Positions 8,193-15,259 are shown, counted from the first letter of the stretch. The stretch is 23,301 bases of DNA from Clostridia bacterium (GCA_900767815.1 CAAGAM010000026.1:1-23301); one strand, 5' to 3'. Translations and numbers: made by a program. Notes: generated by a model from the letters alone, not told the origin.

Positions 8193-8321
8193 CTACTTGC
8201 TATCGGTTTGAGTCTTTACAACTTTTTTATAATTCGGACAAGACGGCTTTCGGCAAACGTAAACCGTCGAGCCTTTTATCCTTTCAACTCTCATTTCGAC
8301 TTTGCATTTAGGGCATAACAT
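8193..8321 (-). CDS. 42-residue zinc-ribbon peptide between portal and scaffold
   Basis: The likely start is the ATG at 8321-8319, which overlaps the end of the portal gene by 14 bases and has GGAGG a short way upstream; longer upstream reading frame would lie wholly within portal. The peptide has CPKC near its N-terminus (residues 3-6) and CRKPSC at about 27-32, separated by a beta-like VERIKGSTVYV, so four cysteines are set for one zinc. Small zinc-ribbon peptides of this kind occur between portal and scaffold in other phages; their job is not known to me. It may bind nucleic acid or a partner protein; no more can be said. Confidence 0.7.
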   Translation of the reverse strand: MLCPKCKVEMRVERIKGSTVYVCRKPSCPNYKKVVKTQTDSK

Positions 8322-10281
8322 TTCCGCCGCCTCCTTGTAATCCGTTGTATATGGTTTGCGCCATATCCGTTGCGTCCTTCGTGGTCTCCGCAAGTTTTGC
8401 GTTGCCGAGTTGGATTTGCTTGTTCGCCTCGGTTATCTTCCCCGAAGCCTCGATATAAAGGTTTGCAATATAGGTCTTTAACTCGTTGTTTTCTTTGATG
8501 ACCGCGACAACTTTATCGACTGTTTCCTTCTGTTGTTCTACAACCTTTGCAAGTTCAATGTTTTGTTGCTCCGACTGTTGCAGTTTTTGCGTTAGTTCGG
8601 CTACCTGATTCTTCTCGTCTTCCTCTATTCCTTTTAGAATCTCCGTTCTGTTCGACAAAGCGTCTTTCGGATAGGCTTTTAGATAGGTTTTCATCGAAAT
8701 TAACCCCTTCGCAAGAAGAACGTCAAGAGCGTTTATATCTCCCGCTGCCGAAGCCTTCGTCCCCGAAGTTGCCTCTACAACGACTGAAAAATCGGTTCGT
8801 CTATACTCTTCGCTATTGAATACGTCCGACATTTGGACTTCTTCGTTATCCGCTATCCCTTGCATAGGTTGACTCTCGTCATTCGGAAACGTTTCAGTAT
8901 ATGTAAACTCTTTCTCCGTGTAATAGAGTTTGAAAAATTGTGCGAGAACCTTGCCTTGTTTTTCTTTGACGAGCCAAAACGAATCTTTGAGTTCTTCAAT
9001 AGGTTGAGTTGCTTGCGACTGTAATTGTGCGATTGCCGCCCCCGACATACCCGCACCGAGAGTTTCTCCCGTCATTACCTCCGTAGACCCCGTAACAACC
9101 CTTGTAAGTTGCGTAAGCGTATCTATAAGTTGCAACGGTTGACTTTGAATCGCTTGCTCTGACATCTTCCGTATGCCTTGTCCCGTACCCGTATAGTCAA
9201 CTATGACTTGCCCCGGTTCATTCGTTATCACTTGTCCTTTGAGAGCGTTCGGCGCGACAATATACTTTCCCCACGCAGTCTCTTGGTTGTTAAGAAGAGC
9301 CATAGCAATATTGAAGTTTATCGCCTTTTGGTTCGGTATAAGTCCTTCAACTTCTCCGAGTCCGTAAATACATCTCTCCTTTACTTCGTAGTTCCCTACG
9401 ACGATAGGATATAGGTACGCCTTCGTAGTATCGGGGATAAGCGATTCCGCTTCGGGTTTATCGGGCGTGGCGTTATTCGGAGCGTCCTCTTCTGCAAACC
9501 CGAGTTCCTTTGCCGCACCTTCAAGGTCGGGAGTAATAGCGAACGGTTTATTGATTACAACGCTTTTCGTTGCCTTTTCGCAATACACTTCGCCGTCCTT
9601 GCGGAAGTATCTCGTAAGTACCGTACATAATTTGTCGCCGTCTTGTTCTACAATCCCGTACTTGTTGTCCGATTCATCGGAAACGATACTCTCGATGTCT
9701 ACATTTCTATCGCATTTCGCCCTAACCGACTTAACGTTTTCACGCGAGGCAATCAATATCCATTCTTGCTTTTGCTCGTCAAGTTGTGTAGGGTCGGAGA
9801 AAAAAATGCTTAAAGGGTCGATTATCTCACACCTTAAACCGCCTTCTTTTGCTCCGTTCTTACCTTTCGCCTCCGAATCCCAATAGTAATGGTAAAAGTA
9901 AGAGCCTTTTATTACGCCGTCGTTTATCGCCTTTTTATCAAGCGATTCTTGACCGATTTCTTTTTGTATGTAGTCGGCAAAGTTGTTGAAGCGTTCCACG
10001 TTCGCCATTTCGTCTTCCGCGCGGTAAATTATCCTGACAGGAGTTGAAAGAATCGCACTCTTCTTGTTTCGGCAAATCATCTTAATGATATTTACCACGG
10101 GTCTCGGAAGATTTTTCGTGTTCTTTGTCGGTGCTGCCCATTGGTCTCCTTCATAGAACTTAACGAACTTCGGAATCTTTTTCGATAAGCCGACGGAAGA
10201 CTGATAAGCGAGTCCGTTTTGATAATCGTCCCATAGCGATGTAGTCTCGGAATCGGTCGCATATCTTTCTTTAATATCCAT
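8308..10281 (-). CDS. Portal protein
   Basis: 657 residues with AAGGAGG before ATG; overlaps the preceding small gene by 11 bases. The N-terminus carries FYEGDQW (42-48), followed by LPRPVVNIIKMICRNKKS, a pattern typical of P22/DUF4055-like and related portals. The middle has YFYHYYWD and the phrase GLGEVEGLIPNQKAINFN (around 305-325), also usual in these proteins. The C-terminal hundred residues (about 545-645) form a long Gln/Glu/Lys coiled coil (QQSEQQNIELAKVVEQQKE), which in P22 makes the barrel reaching into the capsid. The portal dodecamer is the DNA channel on which terminase docks. Size agrees with the P22 group. Confidence 0.9.
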   Translation of the reverse strand: MDIKERYATDSETTSLWDDYQNGLAYQSSVGLSKKIPKFVKFYEGDQWAAPTKNTKNLPRPVVNIIKMICRNKKSAILSTPVRIIYRAEDEMANVERFNNFADYIQKEIGQESLDKKAINDGVIKGSYFYHYYWDSEAKGKNGAKEGGLRCEIIDPLSIFFSDPTQLDEQKQEWILIASRENVKSVRAKCDRNVDIESIVSDESDNKYGIVEQDGDKLCTVLTRYFRKDGEVYCEKATKSVVINKPFAITPDLEGAAKELGFAEEDAPNNATPDKPEAESLIPDTTKAYLYPIVVGNYEVKERCIYGLGEVEGLIPNQKAINFNIAMALLNNQETAWGKYIVAPNALKGQVITNEPGQVIVDYTGTGQGIRKMSEQAIQSQPLQLIDTLTQLTRVVTGSTEVMTGETLGAGMSGAAIAQLQSQATQPIEELKDSFWLVKEKQGKVLAQFFKLYYTEKEFTYTETFPNDESQPMQGIADNEEVQMSDVFNSEEYRRTDFSVVVEATSGTKASAAGDINALDVLLAKGLISMKTYLKAYPKDALSNRTEILKGIEEDEKNQVAELTQKLQQSEQQNIELAKVVEQQKETVDKVVAVIKENNELKTYIANLYIEASGKITEANKQIQLGNAKLAETTKDATDMAQTIYNGLQGGGGNVMP

Positions 10282-10450
10282 TGTCTTCCTCCTTCCCGTT
10301 CAACCACTCGTCCATAATTACACTCACAGTGGGCGGTTGGTCTTCTTCCATAGTTTTTTGAGATACTGTACGCTTTTGTAGTTCGTCAATCTTCTTTTCC
10401 AACGAGTCGACCCTACTTTCGAGTTGTTTTATTCGTTTTCTATTAAACAT
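10271..10450 (-). CDS. Small coiled-coil protein between terminase and portal
   Basis: The ATG at 10450-10448 is chosen because it overlaps the terminase stop as TAATG and has GGGAGG eight bases upstream; a longer start would sit within terminase. The 59 residues begin MFNRKRIKQLES and continue as a heptad-like run (LESRVDSLEKKIDELQKR), then an acidic tail. It overlaps the start of portal by 11 bases. No family is recognised. Translational coupling on both sides suggests it is made with terminase and portal, perhaps as an assembly helper, but this is inference. Confidence 0.65.
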   Translation of the reverse strand: MFNRKRIKQLESRVDSLEKKIDELQKRTVSQKTMEEDQPPTVSVIMDEWLNGKEEDNGY

Positions 10451-12264
10451 TAAAAATCCTCCCATTGCATATAACCCGTATTTCCTTCGATTTCTTCGGA
10501 CGAGAAATTCTCTTCAATAAACTCATTTTCGTTTATCTTAACTTCAAGCCACTCTCTCGGTTGCTTCTTCGCTACAAAATGCCCGATAGCGCAAGCCATA
10601 ACCAAATCGTCGTGGCAACCGTCCAACGCTTCCATTTTGCCGTTGTCTTTTCTTGTGAAAGTCGTCATCTCTTTCAGCGTAGGCACGTCAGGCTCAATCG
10701 TTGGGTCGTTTCTCATAAGCGTTACAAGTTCGCCTATGATTATCGGTTTCGTTCTCGATGTTGTCTCGAACCCGTAGTCCATAACGGTTTTATCCGCCGC
10801 GCTATCAAACCGTTCTCGCATATAGAGGCTTGTGTAGCCGTACTTCTTTTGGAGTATTCTCGTCGGTTGCCTTGAATAGTTTATCTCGATTCCGATAAGT
10901 GCTTCGTGATAGTAGATACCGAGACAATACATTTGCTCGGCGTAAAGGTCTTCGTCTATGTACTGTTTATGCAAGGTTGCCACGGCTTTATCGTCGAGAG
11001 AACATATAACCTTTGCCGTAAAAAAGTCTTTACCCGTTCCGGCAGTATCTCCGCCGATTGCGTAAGGTGCAAGACCTATCACTTCTCCGTCTTTGTTGTA
11101 TCTCTTTCTCGGCTCTTCGTGAATCGTGATATATCCGTCCGTACTTTCTACGAATCGGATATTTTTTATCTTCCAATCAAAATCCTTTATTGCACCATTC
11201 TCGTCTTTAATCGGAATTGCTTCCTTGTCGTAGACAAAATAGCCTTTTTTAACCGCTTGCAAGGACGAAGCACGGATTATTTGATTATTGATTGATTCTT
11301 TATCGAACACACACTCGCCACTCGAAACAAATGCTTCCGTAGGCGTTATCGGATATTCTTGCTTAATCGTATTTTTATCAAGGTACGAATCGTATTTTTT
11401 GCAATACCAAGCAATTTGCTCTTTGTCTAACCCAATTGACTCCAAGAGTTTTTTTCTCTCCATAAGCCAAGAGTCTTTCGTATCGAGATAACTCAAATCC
11501 TTTATACGATATTCTTTCGTTCGCCACCAACCATAGAAAAGGTTATGGCAAGCACCTGAATCCCAAAGGTCTTTCGCTTGATTGAACCCGTTCGCAGTAG
11601 TCTCGTAAACAACGATAGCGTCGGCAGTTATTGCCTCGCCTATACCCGCTTGAATAGCCGATAGGTCGCACTCGTAGAACGCAACTTCCGAATAATGCAC
11701 GAAGTTAAGCGTTCGAGAACGCCCCACTTGCTCCGTCGCGGTTGCTATACGCCAAGACGAATTGAGTTTATCGAAGAATAACTCATTTCTTGAATTGAAC
11801 TTCTCGGAAGGTTTCAGTTCTTCCGGGAGTCTTTCATACACAACTCTTGCTTTATCGTTAAATATGGCGGCGGTATTGTCAGCACGGTCAGCCATAGTAA
11901 ATCCCGCAAAGTTCTTCCTTACGATTGAAAACGATAACTGAATTGCCGTTATAAGACTCGTAAAGCCTTGTTGTCTTCCTTTCAAAACGAAGAAAGGCTT
12001 ACTCGTTCCTTTCGTCTCTAACTGCGCAATAAAGTCCTTTTGCACGTCGTTAAGAAAAAAAGGCACAGTCTTTCTCTCTTTATCTACGATATAGAAAGCG
12101 ACTTCTATAAGCAAATACGGTCTCGCAATTACTTCCGAAGATAACGACGGCGTAGAGAGTATTTTAATCACGCTCGCCCTAACAAGTTGCTTGTCATACT
12201 CTATATCGTGCCGTTCTTCCCATATTCGCTTACGCTTTTCAATAATGTCTTTTATAGTCAGCAT
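10450..12264 (-). CDS. terL: Terminase large subunit
   Basis: 604 residues. The N-terminal ATPase has a Walker A-like loop GRQQGFTS (96-103), a Q-motif-like NDVQKDF upstream (72-78), and a Walker B-like segment ending VHYSEV (189-194) with Glu as catalytic carboxylate. The C-terminal RNase H-like nuclease begins IGGDTAGTGKDFFTA, whose Asp is the first metal-binding residue, followed by a later region with EINYSR and a final Asp in GCHDDLVMACAIG. These match the motor that pumps and cuts DNA at the portal. Start codon overlaps the small-subunit stop (TAATG). The packaging type (headful versus site-specific) cannot be read from the sequence. Confidence 0.92.
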   Translation of the reverse strand: MLTIKDIIEKRKRIWEERHDIEYDKQLVRASVIKILSTPSLSSEVIARPYLLIEVAFYIVDKERKTVPFFLNDVQKDFIAQLETKGTSKPFFVLKGRQQGFTSLITAIQLSFSIVRKNFAGFTMADRADNTAAIFNDKARVVYERLPEELKPSEKFNSRNELFFDKLNSSWRIATATEQVGRSRTLNFVHYSEVAFYECDLSAIQAGIGEAITADAIVVYETTANGFNQAKDLWDSGACHNLFYGWWRTKEYRIKDLSYLDTKDSWLMERKKLLESIGLDKEQIAWYCKKYDSYLDKNTIKQEYPITPTEAFVSSGECVFDKESINNQIIRASSLQAVKKGYFVYDKEAIPIKDENGAIKDFDWKIKNIRFVESTDGYITIHEEPRKRYNKDGEVIGLAPYAIGGDTAGTGKDFFTAKVICSLDDKAVATLHKQYIDEDLYAEQMYCLGIYYHEALIGIEINYSRQPTRILQKKYGYTSLYMRERFDSAADKTVMDYGFETTSRTKPIIIGELVTLMRNDPTIEPDVPTLKEMTTFTRKDNGKMEALDGCHDDLVMACAIGHFVAKKQPREWLEVKINENEFIEENFSSEEIEGNTGYMQWEDF

Positions 12265-12827
12265 TAGAAGTCCTCGAATTTCTTAACCGTTATATTACCT
12301 TCGACGATTGCCGTCGCCTCCTTGTTTGCGAGTGCTTGTTTGTCGTAAAGCGTTCCCAAGACAACCGCCAACTCTTTCGCTTGTTCAAGTTTAAGAGACT
12401 TTATCCTTGAATAAAGAGCCTTTCTCTGCTCGTTCGTAAGGTCTTTATTGTCGAGCCTACATATTTCTTCAACGAGTCTATCGAGTTCATCTTCGCTCTC
12501 TATCGCCCTATCCAAACGCCTTTCGAGAAGTGTTTTCGTCTTGTCGATTAGTCTCCAAGCGTCGTTTACGAACTTCTTTTTGTTTTCATTACGAAGTCTT
12601 TCAAGGTCAAATTCACTCTCCGACTTCGTAACTTCGTAACTATCTCCGCCTTTCGCCCTCCTCTCGGCTAAATCTTTGCTTTGCTCTAAATACTTTTTTT
12701 CCCAAGTCTTAACGGTTGTATATTTGAGTCCGAGTTGCTTCGCTACGTCCATAGCGTTGTTATTGCAAGCAAGAAGGGCAAAGGCTTTTTCCTTTATATC
12801 GTCGTTATACTTCTTGCCTTGTGCCAT
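12264..12827 (-). CDS. terS: Terminase small subunit
   Basis: 187 residues. The N-terminal 45 residues form an HTH (KAFALLACNNNAMDVAKQLG then LKYTTVKTWEKKY), which would bind the pac or cos site. The rest is mostly helical and charged, suited to oligomerisation, with a short C-terminal tail (VEGNITVKKFEDF) of the kind that contacts the large subunit. It overlaps terL by one base. The ribosome site, GGGG seven bases from ATG, is weaker than in neighbouring genes. The cognate packaging site is often in or near this gene, but I could not point to it. Confidence 0.82.
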   Translation of the reverse strand: MAQGKKYNDDIKEKAFALLACNNNAMDVAKQLGLKYTTVKTWEKKYLEQSKDLAERRAKGGDSYEVTKSESEFDLERLRNENKKKFVNDAWRLIDKTKTLLERRLDRAIESEDELDRLVEEICRLDNKDLTNEQRKALYSRIKSLKLEQAKELAVVLGTLYDKQALANKEATAIVEGNITVKKFEDF

Positions 12828-12836
12828 AACTTACCC

Positions 12837-13100
12837 CTATAAAGAAATGCAACGATTTTCAAACTTCTTGTAGGCGTCAAAATAACACTCTTTTTTATCG
12901 CCGTTATAAGTCAACTCATAATACATTCCGTCGCTAATGGTGGTACTTAATAATGCTTTGTTGTTTTGGAGAGTTTTGCAAGACCAAACAACATAGACAT
13001 CATCTCCGTTAATTCTTTTACCCTCGCTTTTATCCAAATGCTCGTTGGTATAATCGCAAACCGCCTTTTTACAAAATGCAATAAACTCTTGATTCGTCAT
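12837..13100 (-). CDS. DUF6275-like phage protein
   Basis: 87 residues; start overlaps the upstream stop as TGATG. The body, with VYVVWSCKTLQNNKALLSTT (residues about 36-55) followed by DGMYYELTYNGDKKE and a DAYKKFEN ending, matches the pattern I know as DUF6275, a small phage protein family of unknown job. It is soluble, with two Cys. It lies just before the terminase genes, at the start of the late operon. Family recognition is from memory; the function is unknown. Confidence 0.65.
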   Translation of the reverse strand: MTNQEFIAFCKKAVCDYTNEHLDKSEGKRINGDDVYVVWSCKTLQNNKALLSTTISDGMYYELTYNGDKKECYFDAYKKFENRCISL

Positions 13101-13360
13101 CAGATGTGCCTCGGATTTAACTCTTCATCGGTCTTACCCCAAATCGCAAGCCGATGTTGCAAGCATATAGCGTAGTCCGACATATACCGCAGTTGGTCTC
13201 TCATTGCGTTTCTCATCTCATACGAAATATCCTCCGCAATAGCCTTTTCACTATAAAGAAAAGCCGAGAGTTTTACAATTCTCTCTTTAAGTTCTTCAAG
13301 TTCATATTGAACTCTTTCCTTTGCCGTAAGTTCTACTTGTCTTTCACAACAATCGTCCAT
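13100..13360 (-). CDS. Small helical phage protein (crAss001_48-like pattern)
   Basis: 86 residues, AGGAG seven bases before ATG. The chain is helical and amphipathic: LTAKERVQYELEELKERIVKLSAFLYSE, then MRDQLRYMSDYAICLQHRL. This layout ('xxRVxxEyxeLkxrixkLxxFl … qlxxMxxYxxcLxxRl') matches a very common small gut-phage protein annotated as crAss001_48-related, whose role is unknown. It is the first protein gene downstream of the two tRNAs and so probably opens the late operon. The N-terminal CC and a Cys in the second helix have no clear meaning. Confidence 0.6.
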   Translation of the reverse strand: MDDCCERQVELTAKERVQYELEELKERIVKLSAFLYSEKAIAEDISYEMRNAMRDQLRYMSDYAICLQHRLAIWGKTDEELNPRHI

Positions 13361-13461
13361 AATACACTCCTAAAAATGTTTTTGAGAGTTACAACCATTT
13401 TACGCTACTTATCAACTCTCCGAAGTTTTTCGCAACTTCTTACGAAGAACTTAATGGGTTT
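13361..13461. other. Intergenic stretch between tRNA-Gln and the first late gene
   Basis: No gene. A perfect 6-bp hairpin GAAGTT/AACTTC with a 6-base loop lies at 13421-13438, without a U-run. No convincing minus-strand promoter is visible; TTGCGA followed after 17 bases by ATAAGT is a weak match only. A regulator-dependent late promoter could be here or upstream of the tRNAs. Confidence 0.3.
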
Positions 13462-13536
13462 TGGCAGCAGAGGTTAGACTCGAACTAACATATAAACGGG
13501 TCAAAGCCGTTCGCCATTCCTTTTGGCTACTCTGCT
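13462..13536 (-). tRNA. tRNA-Gln (UUG)
   Basis: The 75 bases fold as a full cloverleaf: 7-bp acceptor AGCAGAG/CTCTGCT, D stem GCCA/TGGC with GG in the loop, anticodon stem AACGG/CCGTT with loop CTTTGAC (anticodon TTG), T stem GTTAG/CTAAC with loop TTCGAGT, discriminator G and encoded CCA (13464-13462). Discriminator G is usual for Gln. One base separates it from the next tRNA. Phage tRNAs often help reading of codons that are rarer in the host. Confidence 0.92.
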
Positions 13537-13537
13537 A

Positions 13538-13612
13538 TGGTTGCGGAGGACGGAATTGCACCGCCGACCTCTTGTTTATGAGACAAGCGAGATTCTGCTT
13601 CTCCACTCCGCG
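13538..13612 (-). tRNA. tRNA-Met (CAU), initiator-like
   Basis: 75 bases with encoded CCA (13540-13538) and discriminator A. Acceptor CGCGGAG/CTCCGCA is paired except for C1 x A72, the mismatch that marks bacterial initiator tRNA. D stem GAGA/TCTC keeps A11-U24, also an initiator trait. The anticodon stem CTTGT/ACAAG with loop CTCATAA (CAT) lacks the three G-C pairs that normally lock an initiator into the P site. The T-loop TGCAATT has G in place of T55, and the D-loop AGCAGAA lacks the GG pair that would meet it, so the elbow contact looks degenerate. Elongator Met or Ile2 (lysidine) is possible but C1 x A72 argues for initiator. Confidence 0.82.
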
Positions 13613-13617
13613 ATATT

Positions 13618-13676
13618 GAGGAGAGATAGTCTCATAACCTATCCGCCGCCCGACCACAAGAACGCCGTTTCTCCTC
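13618..13676 (-). ncRNA. tRNA-like hairpin with loop complementary to the CAU anticodon loop
   Basis: On the minus strand GAGGAGA (13676-13670) pairs with TCTCCTC (13624-13618) over 7 bp, and a 5-bp stem GATAG/CTATC (13643-13639 with 13629-13625) stacks on it, closing a 9-base loop GTTATGAGA. The 7+5 stacking matches a tRNA acceptor and T-arm. Between them lie 26 bases, enough for one short arm (CGGC/GTCG with a wobble) but not for two. The loop and its next base match the reverse complement of the anticodon region of the tRNA five bases downstream over nine bases (13629-13637 against 13575-13583). It could be a decayed third tRNA or a regulator of the next tRNA. Confidence 0.4.
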
Positions 13677-13696
13677 TTCATCATAGATTATTGCAT

Positions 13697-13737
13697 AAAA
13701 AAAACGATACCGGGCGATACACTTTTGCCCGATATCG
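13697..13737 (-). terminator. Intrinsic terminator of the early operon
   Basis: Minus-strand RNA forms an 11-bp stem: CGATAUCGGGC on the 5' side (13737-13727), an 11-base loop, and GCCCGGUAUCG on the 3' side (13715-13705), with one internal U-G pair. Eight U follow (13704-13697). The hairpin starts seven bases past the stop of the late-regulator gene. An A/T-run on the other side (13740-13746) means it could also stop plus-strand transcripts, though no plus-strand gene approaches it. Confidence 0.88.
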
Positions 13738-13744
13738 AATTTTT

Positions 13745-14137
13745 TTATAGAAGACTTGCCAACTTTTCGATTGCTTTTTCAACTCTCTTACGGATTCCGA
13801 CTTCGGTATATCCTATGTCTCGCCCTATCTTCCAATATGGCTTTCCGTTTATGTAGCCGTCGATAATGATTGTTTTATCAAAACCTTCCAACTTGTCTAT
13901 CGCTTCCATATAGGTTGCTTCGAGAGCCGTCGCTTTCTTAATATTTTCTTCGATATGAAGCGAGCCGAGAACCTCTTCAAGTTTTCGTATCTCTTCGGTA
14001 TTGTCTTTTGTTGCAATTTTACCACGAAGATATTCAAGTCGCCGTTCGTGATTTTGCTTACACTCCATAGCAACGGTTATGCTATGCGTTATCTTTCGGA
14101 GTTTCCGAAGGTCGCTCTTGACTTTCTCCTTCTCCAT
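13745..14137 (-). CDS. Coiled-coil/HTH protein, probable late transcription regulator (ArpU/RinA-like)
   Basis: 130 residues, AAAGGAGGG before ATG. The first 85 residues are a long charged helix-rich region with coiled-coil phrasing (RRLEYLRGKI … IRKLEEVL). Residues about 98-125 (GKPYWKIGRDIGYTEVGIRK) form an HTH of the sigma-70 region 4 type. This two-part layout is that of ArpU/RinA-like activators, which switch on late genes in Gram-positive phages. It is the last gene of the early operon, immediately before a terminator and the late block, which is the usual place. It overlaps the end of the preceding gene by 56 bases. The family is inferred from layout. Confidence 0.7.
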   Translation of the reverse strand: MEKEKVKSDLRKLRKITHSITVAMECKQNHERRLEYLRGKIATKDNTEEIRKLEEVLGSLHIEENIKKATALEATYMEAIDKLEGFDKTIIIDGYINGKPYWKIGRDIGYTEVGIRKRVEKAIEKLASLL

Positions 14138-14435
14138 TCTTCCCTCCTTTGTCGGGCAAGAACTTTAAGACCTTACTTCTTGCGATGACGTCGTTCCCTT
14201 TACGAAGTTCAAACCAAAAGATTATATTACCCGTTTCTTTCTCTATCATCGAGAAATATATGAGTTGCCTCCCGTCCTTCGCAAGAGCCTTCTTTAACTC
14301 ATATTGTCTTTGCTTTGAAGTCTTCGCTCCTTCCGTTTCGTAGCCGTTTTCTTTCAATAACTCATAGCCGATATCGTCTATACGTTCAATCGCCTCTTGC
14401 GGCAATAAATCGAATATATCAATCTTCTTTGCCAT
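14082..14435 (-). CDS. Hypothetical phage protein
   Basis: 117 residues; GGAG eight bases before ATG. N-terminus MAKKIDIFDLLPQEAIERID is helical, followed by a basic patch (GAKTSKQRQYELKKALAKDG) and a beta-like hairpin (RQLIYFSMIEKETGNIIFWFEL). The C-terminus is Gly/Glu/Pro rich and probably disordered; its last 18 codons overlap the start of the next gene in another frame. No family is recognised. It belongs to the accessory tail of the early operon. Confidence 0.55.
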   Translation of the reverse strand: MAKKIDIFDLLPQEAIERIDDIGYELLKENGYETEGAKTSKQRQYELKKALAKDGRQLIYFSMIEKETGNIIFWFELRKGNDVIARSKVLKFLPDKGGKNGEGESQERPSETPKDNA

Positions 14436-14679
14436 TTTTCCGTCTCCTGTATTTCATCGTTTCTTTGGTTGGTTGCAAGTTCTCTCTATCCATTTTTATG
14501 AGACCTATACAAACCCACCAACTAAAAGCCGTTATAACGCCGAATCCGATTATAGCGTTTAAGTAACCACACACTCCGAACCAATTTATAACGACTACGC
14601 CTTTTATCAAGCATAAAAACTGTACCGCCGTTAAAACTGTTAAGAGTGTAGGAATGATTATTTTTCGAAATGTTTTCAT
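14419..14679 (-). CDS. Small two-helix membrane protein
   Basis: 86 residues with GGAGG before ATG. Two hydrophobic segments are clear: residues about 7-31 (IIIPTLLTVLTAVQFLCLIK) and about 39-62 (YLNAIIGFGVITAFSWWVCI), followed by a charged tail ending in KYRRRKNGKED. The topology fits a small inner-membrane protein. It lies in an early accessory cluster rather than next to lysin genes, so a holin is not favoured, although size and two helices would fit one. A superinfection-exclusion or other membrane role is equally possible. Confidence 0.6.
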   Translation of the reverse strand: MKTFRKIIIPTLLTVLTAVQFLCLIKGVVVINWFGVCGYLNAIIGFGVITAFSWWVCIGLIKMDRENLQPTKETMKYRRRKNGKED

Positions 14680-14692
14680 TTTGTCCTCCGCA

Positions 14693-15016
14693 TTAAGTAT
14701 TGTCTTTTATCCAATATTCTTTTAAGTTTTTAACCGTTTGAGCCTTAAATACCCGTAACTTATCGGAAGCATATACAATGAACAAATACACAATAAGTTC
14801 GCGAACGGTCGCACCGATTGAATTGCAAGCACAACCGATTTGCGTTCCCTCAACAACAAGCCGTTCTTGCTTTTCGTTACAAATATAATCGTAATCGGTT
14901 ATTTCAAAGGCTTCGCATATAGGTTTTATCGTATTCAAAACAGTTTCGCGTTTACTTTTTGGGTAAGCAGAAGAATCTTCAATATACGGCTCACTTATGT
15001 TATAAAAATCTATCAT
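14693..15016 (-). CDS. Hypothetical phage protein
   Basis: 107 residues; GAGG seven bases before ATG; start overlaps the upstream stop by four bases (ATGA). Residues about 40-105 form a mixed region with a Cys-rich patch (IGCACNSIGATVRELIVYLF) and an aromatic C-terminus (KNLKEYWIKDN). The layout (YDYICNEKQERLVVEGTQIG) is seen in other small phage proteins of unknown function. No reaction can be proposed. Confidence 0.55.
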   Translation of the reverse strand: MIDFYNISEPYIEDSSAYPKSKRETVLNTIKPICEAFEITDYDYICNEKQERLVVEGTQIGCACNSIGATVRELIVYLFIVYASDKLRVFKAQTVKNLKEYWIKDNT

Positions 15017-15258
15017 TGTTCCACCTCTTTATCGCAAAATACAATGTAGCCTTCTTTTTGTTTGTAATTCGTTATGTATGCGATGTAGTATAATTTGTTT
15101 CGTATCTTTTCGTCTACGATTCGACTATCAATGCAAGAATATTTAATAACATCGCCAACCTTGAAACCTCTATCGTTGAACCGTATCTCGAAAGGCTTAT
15201 TACCTTTCAGTTTTTCGTTTGCATATTCCGCCTTTATTTTTAGATTATGCAGTTTCAT
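15013..15258 (-). CDS. DUF3850 (ASCH/PUA-like) protein
   Basis: The start is set at the ATG 15258-15256 because GGAGG lies seven bases upstream; the longer frame reaches back over the stop of the preceding gene. The 81 residues begin MKLHNLKIKAEYANEKLKGN, then PFEIRFNDRGFKVGDVIKY. This matches the DUF3850 pattern 'HxLKIxPxYFxxVxxGxKxFEIRxNDRxFxVGD'. The fold is ASCH-like/PUA, usually taken to bind RNA or modified nucleotides. It ends with a four-base overlap with the next gene. Family is well supported; its job in phage is unknown. Confidence 0.78.
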   Translation of the reverse strand: MKLHNLKIKAEYANEKLKGNKPFEIRFNDRGFKVGDVIKYSCIDSRIVDEKIRNKLYYIAYITNYKQKEGYIVFCDKEVEQ

Positions 15259-15259
15259 T

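Noticed and set aside
8171..8195. TAGGTT-T-AACCTA palindrome and TATACAAT between zinc-ribbon and scaffold genes, considered as operator or promoter
   Set aside because: The palindrome overlaps a stop codon, there is no suitable -35 at the right distance and no U-run; it is too weak to call.
14419..14679. Holin
   Set aside because: Two membrane helices fit, but the gene is in the early accessory cluster with no lysin beside it, so only 'membrane protein' is supported.
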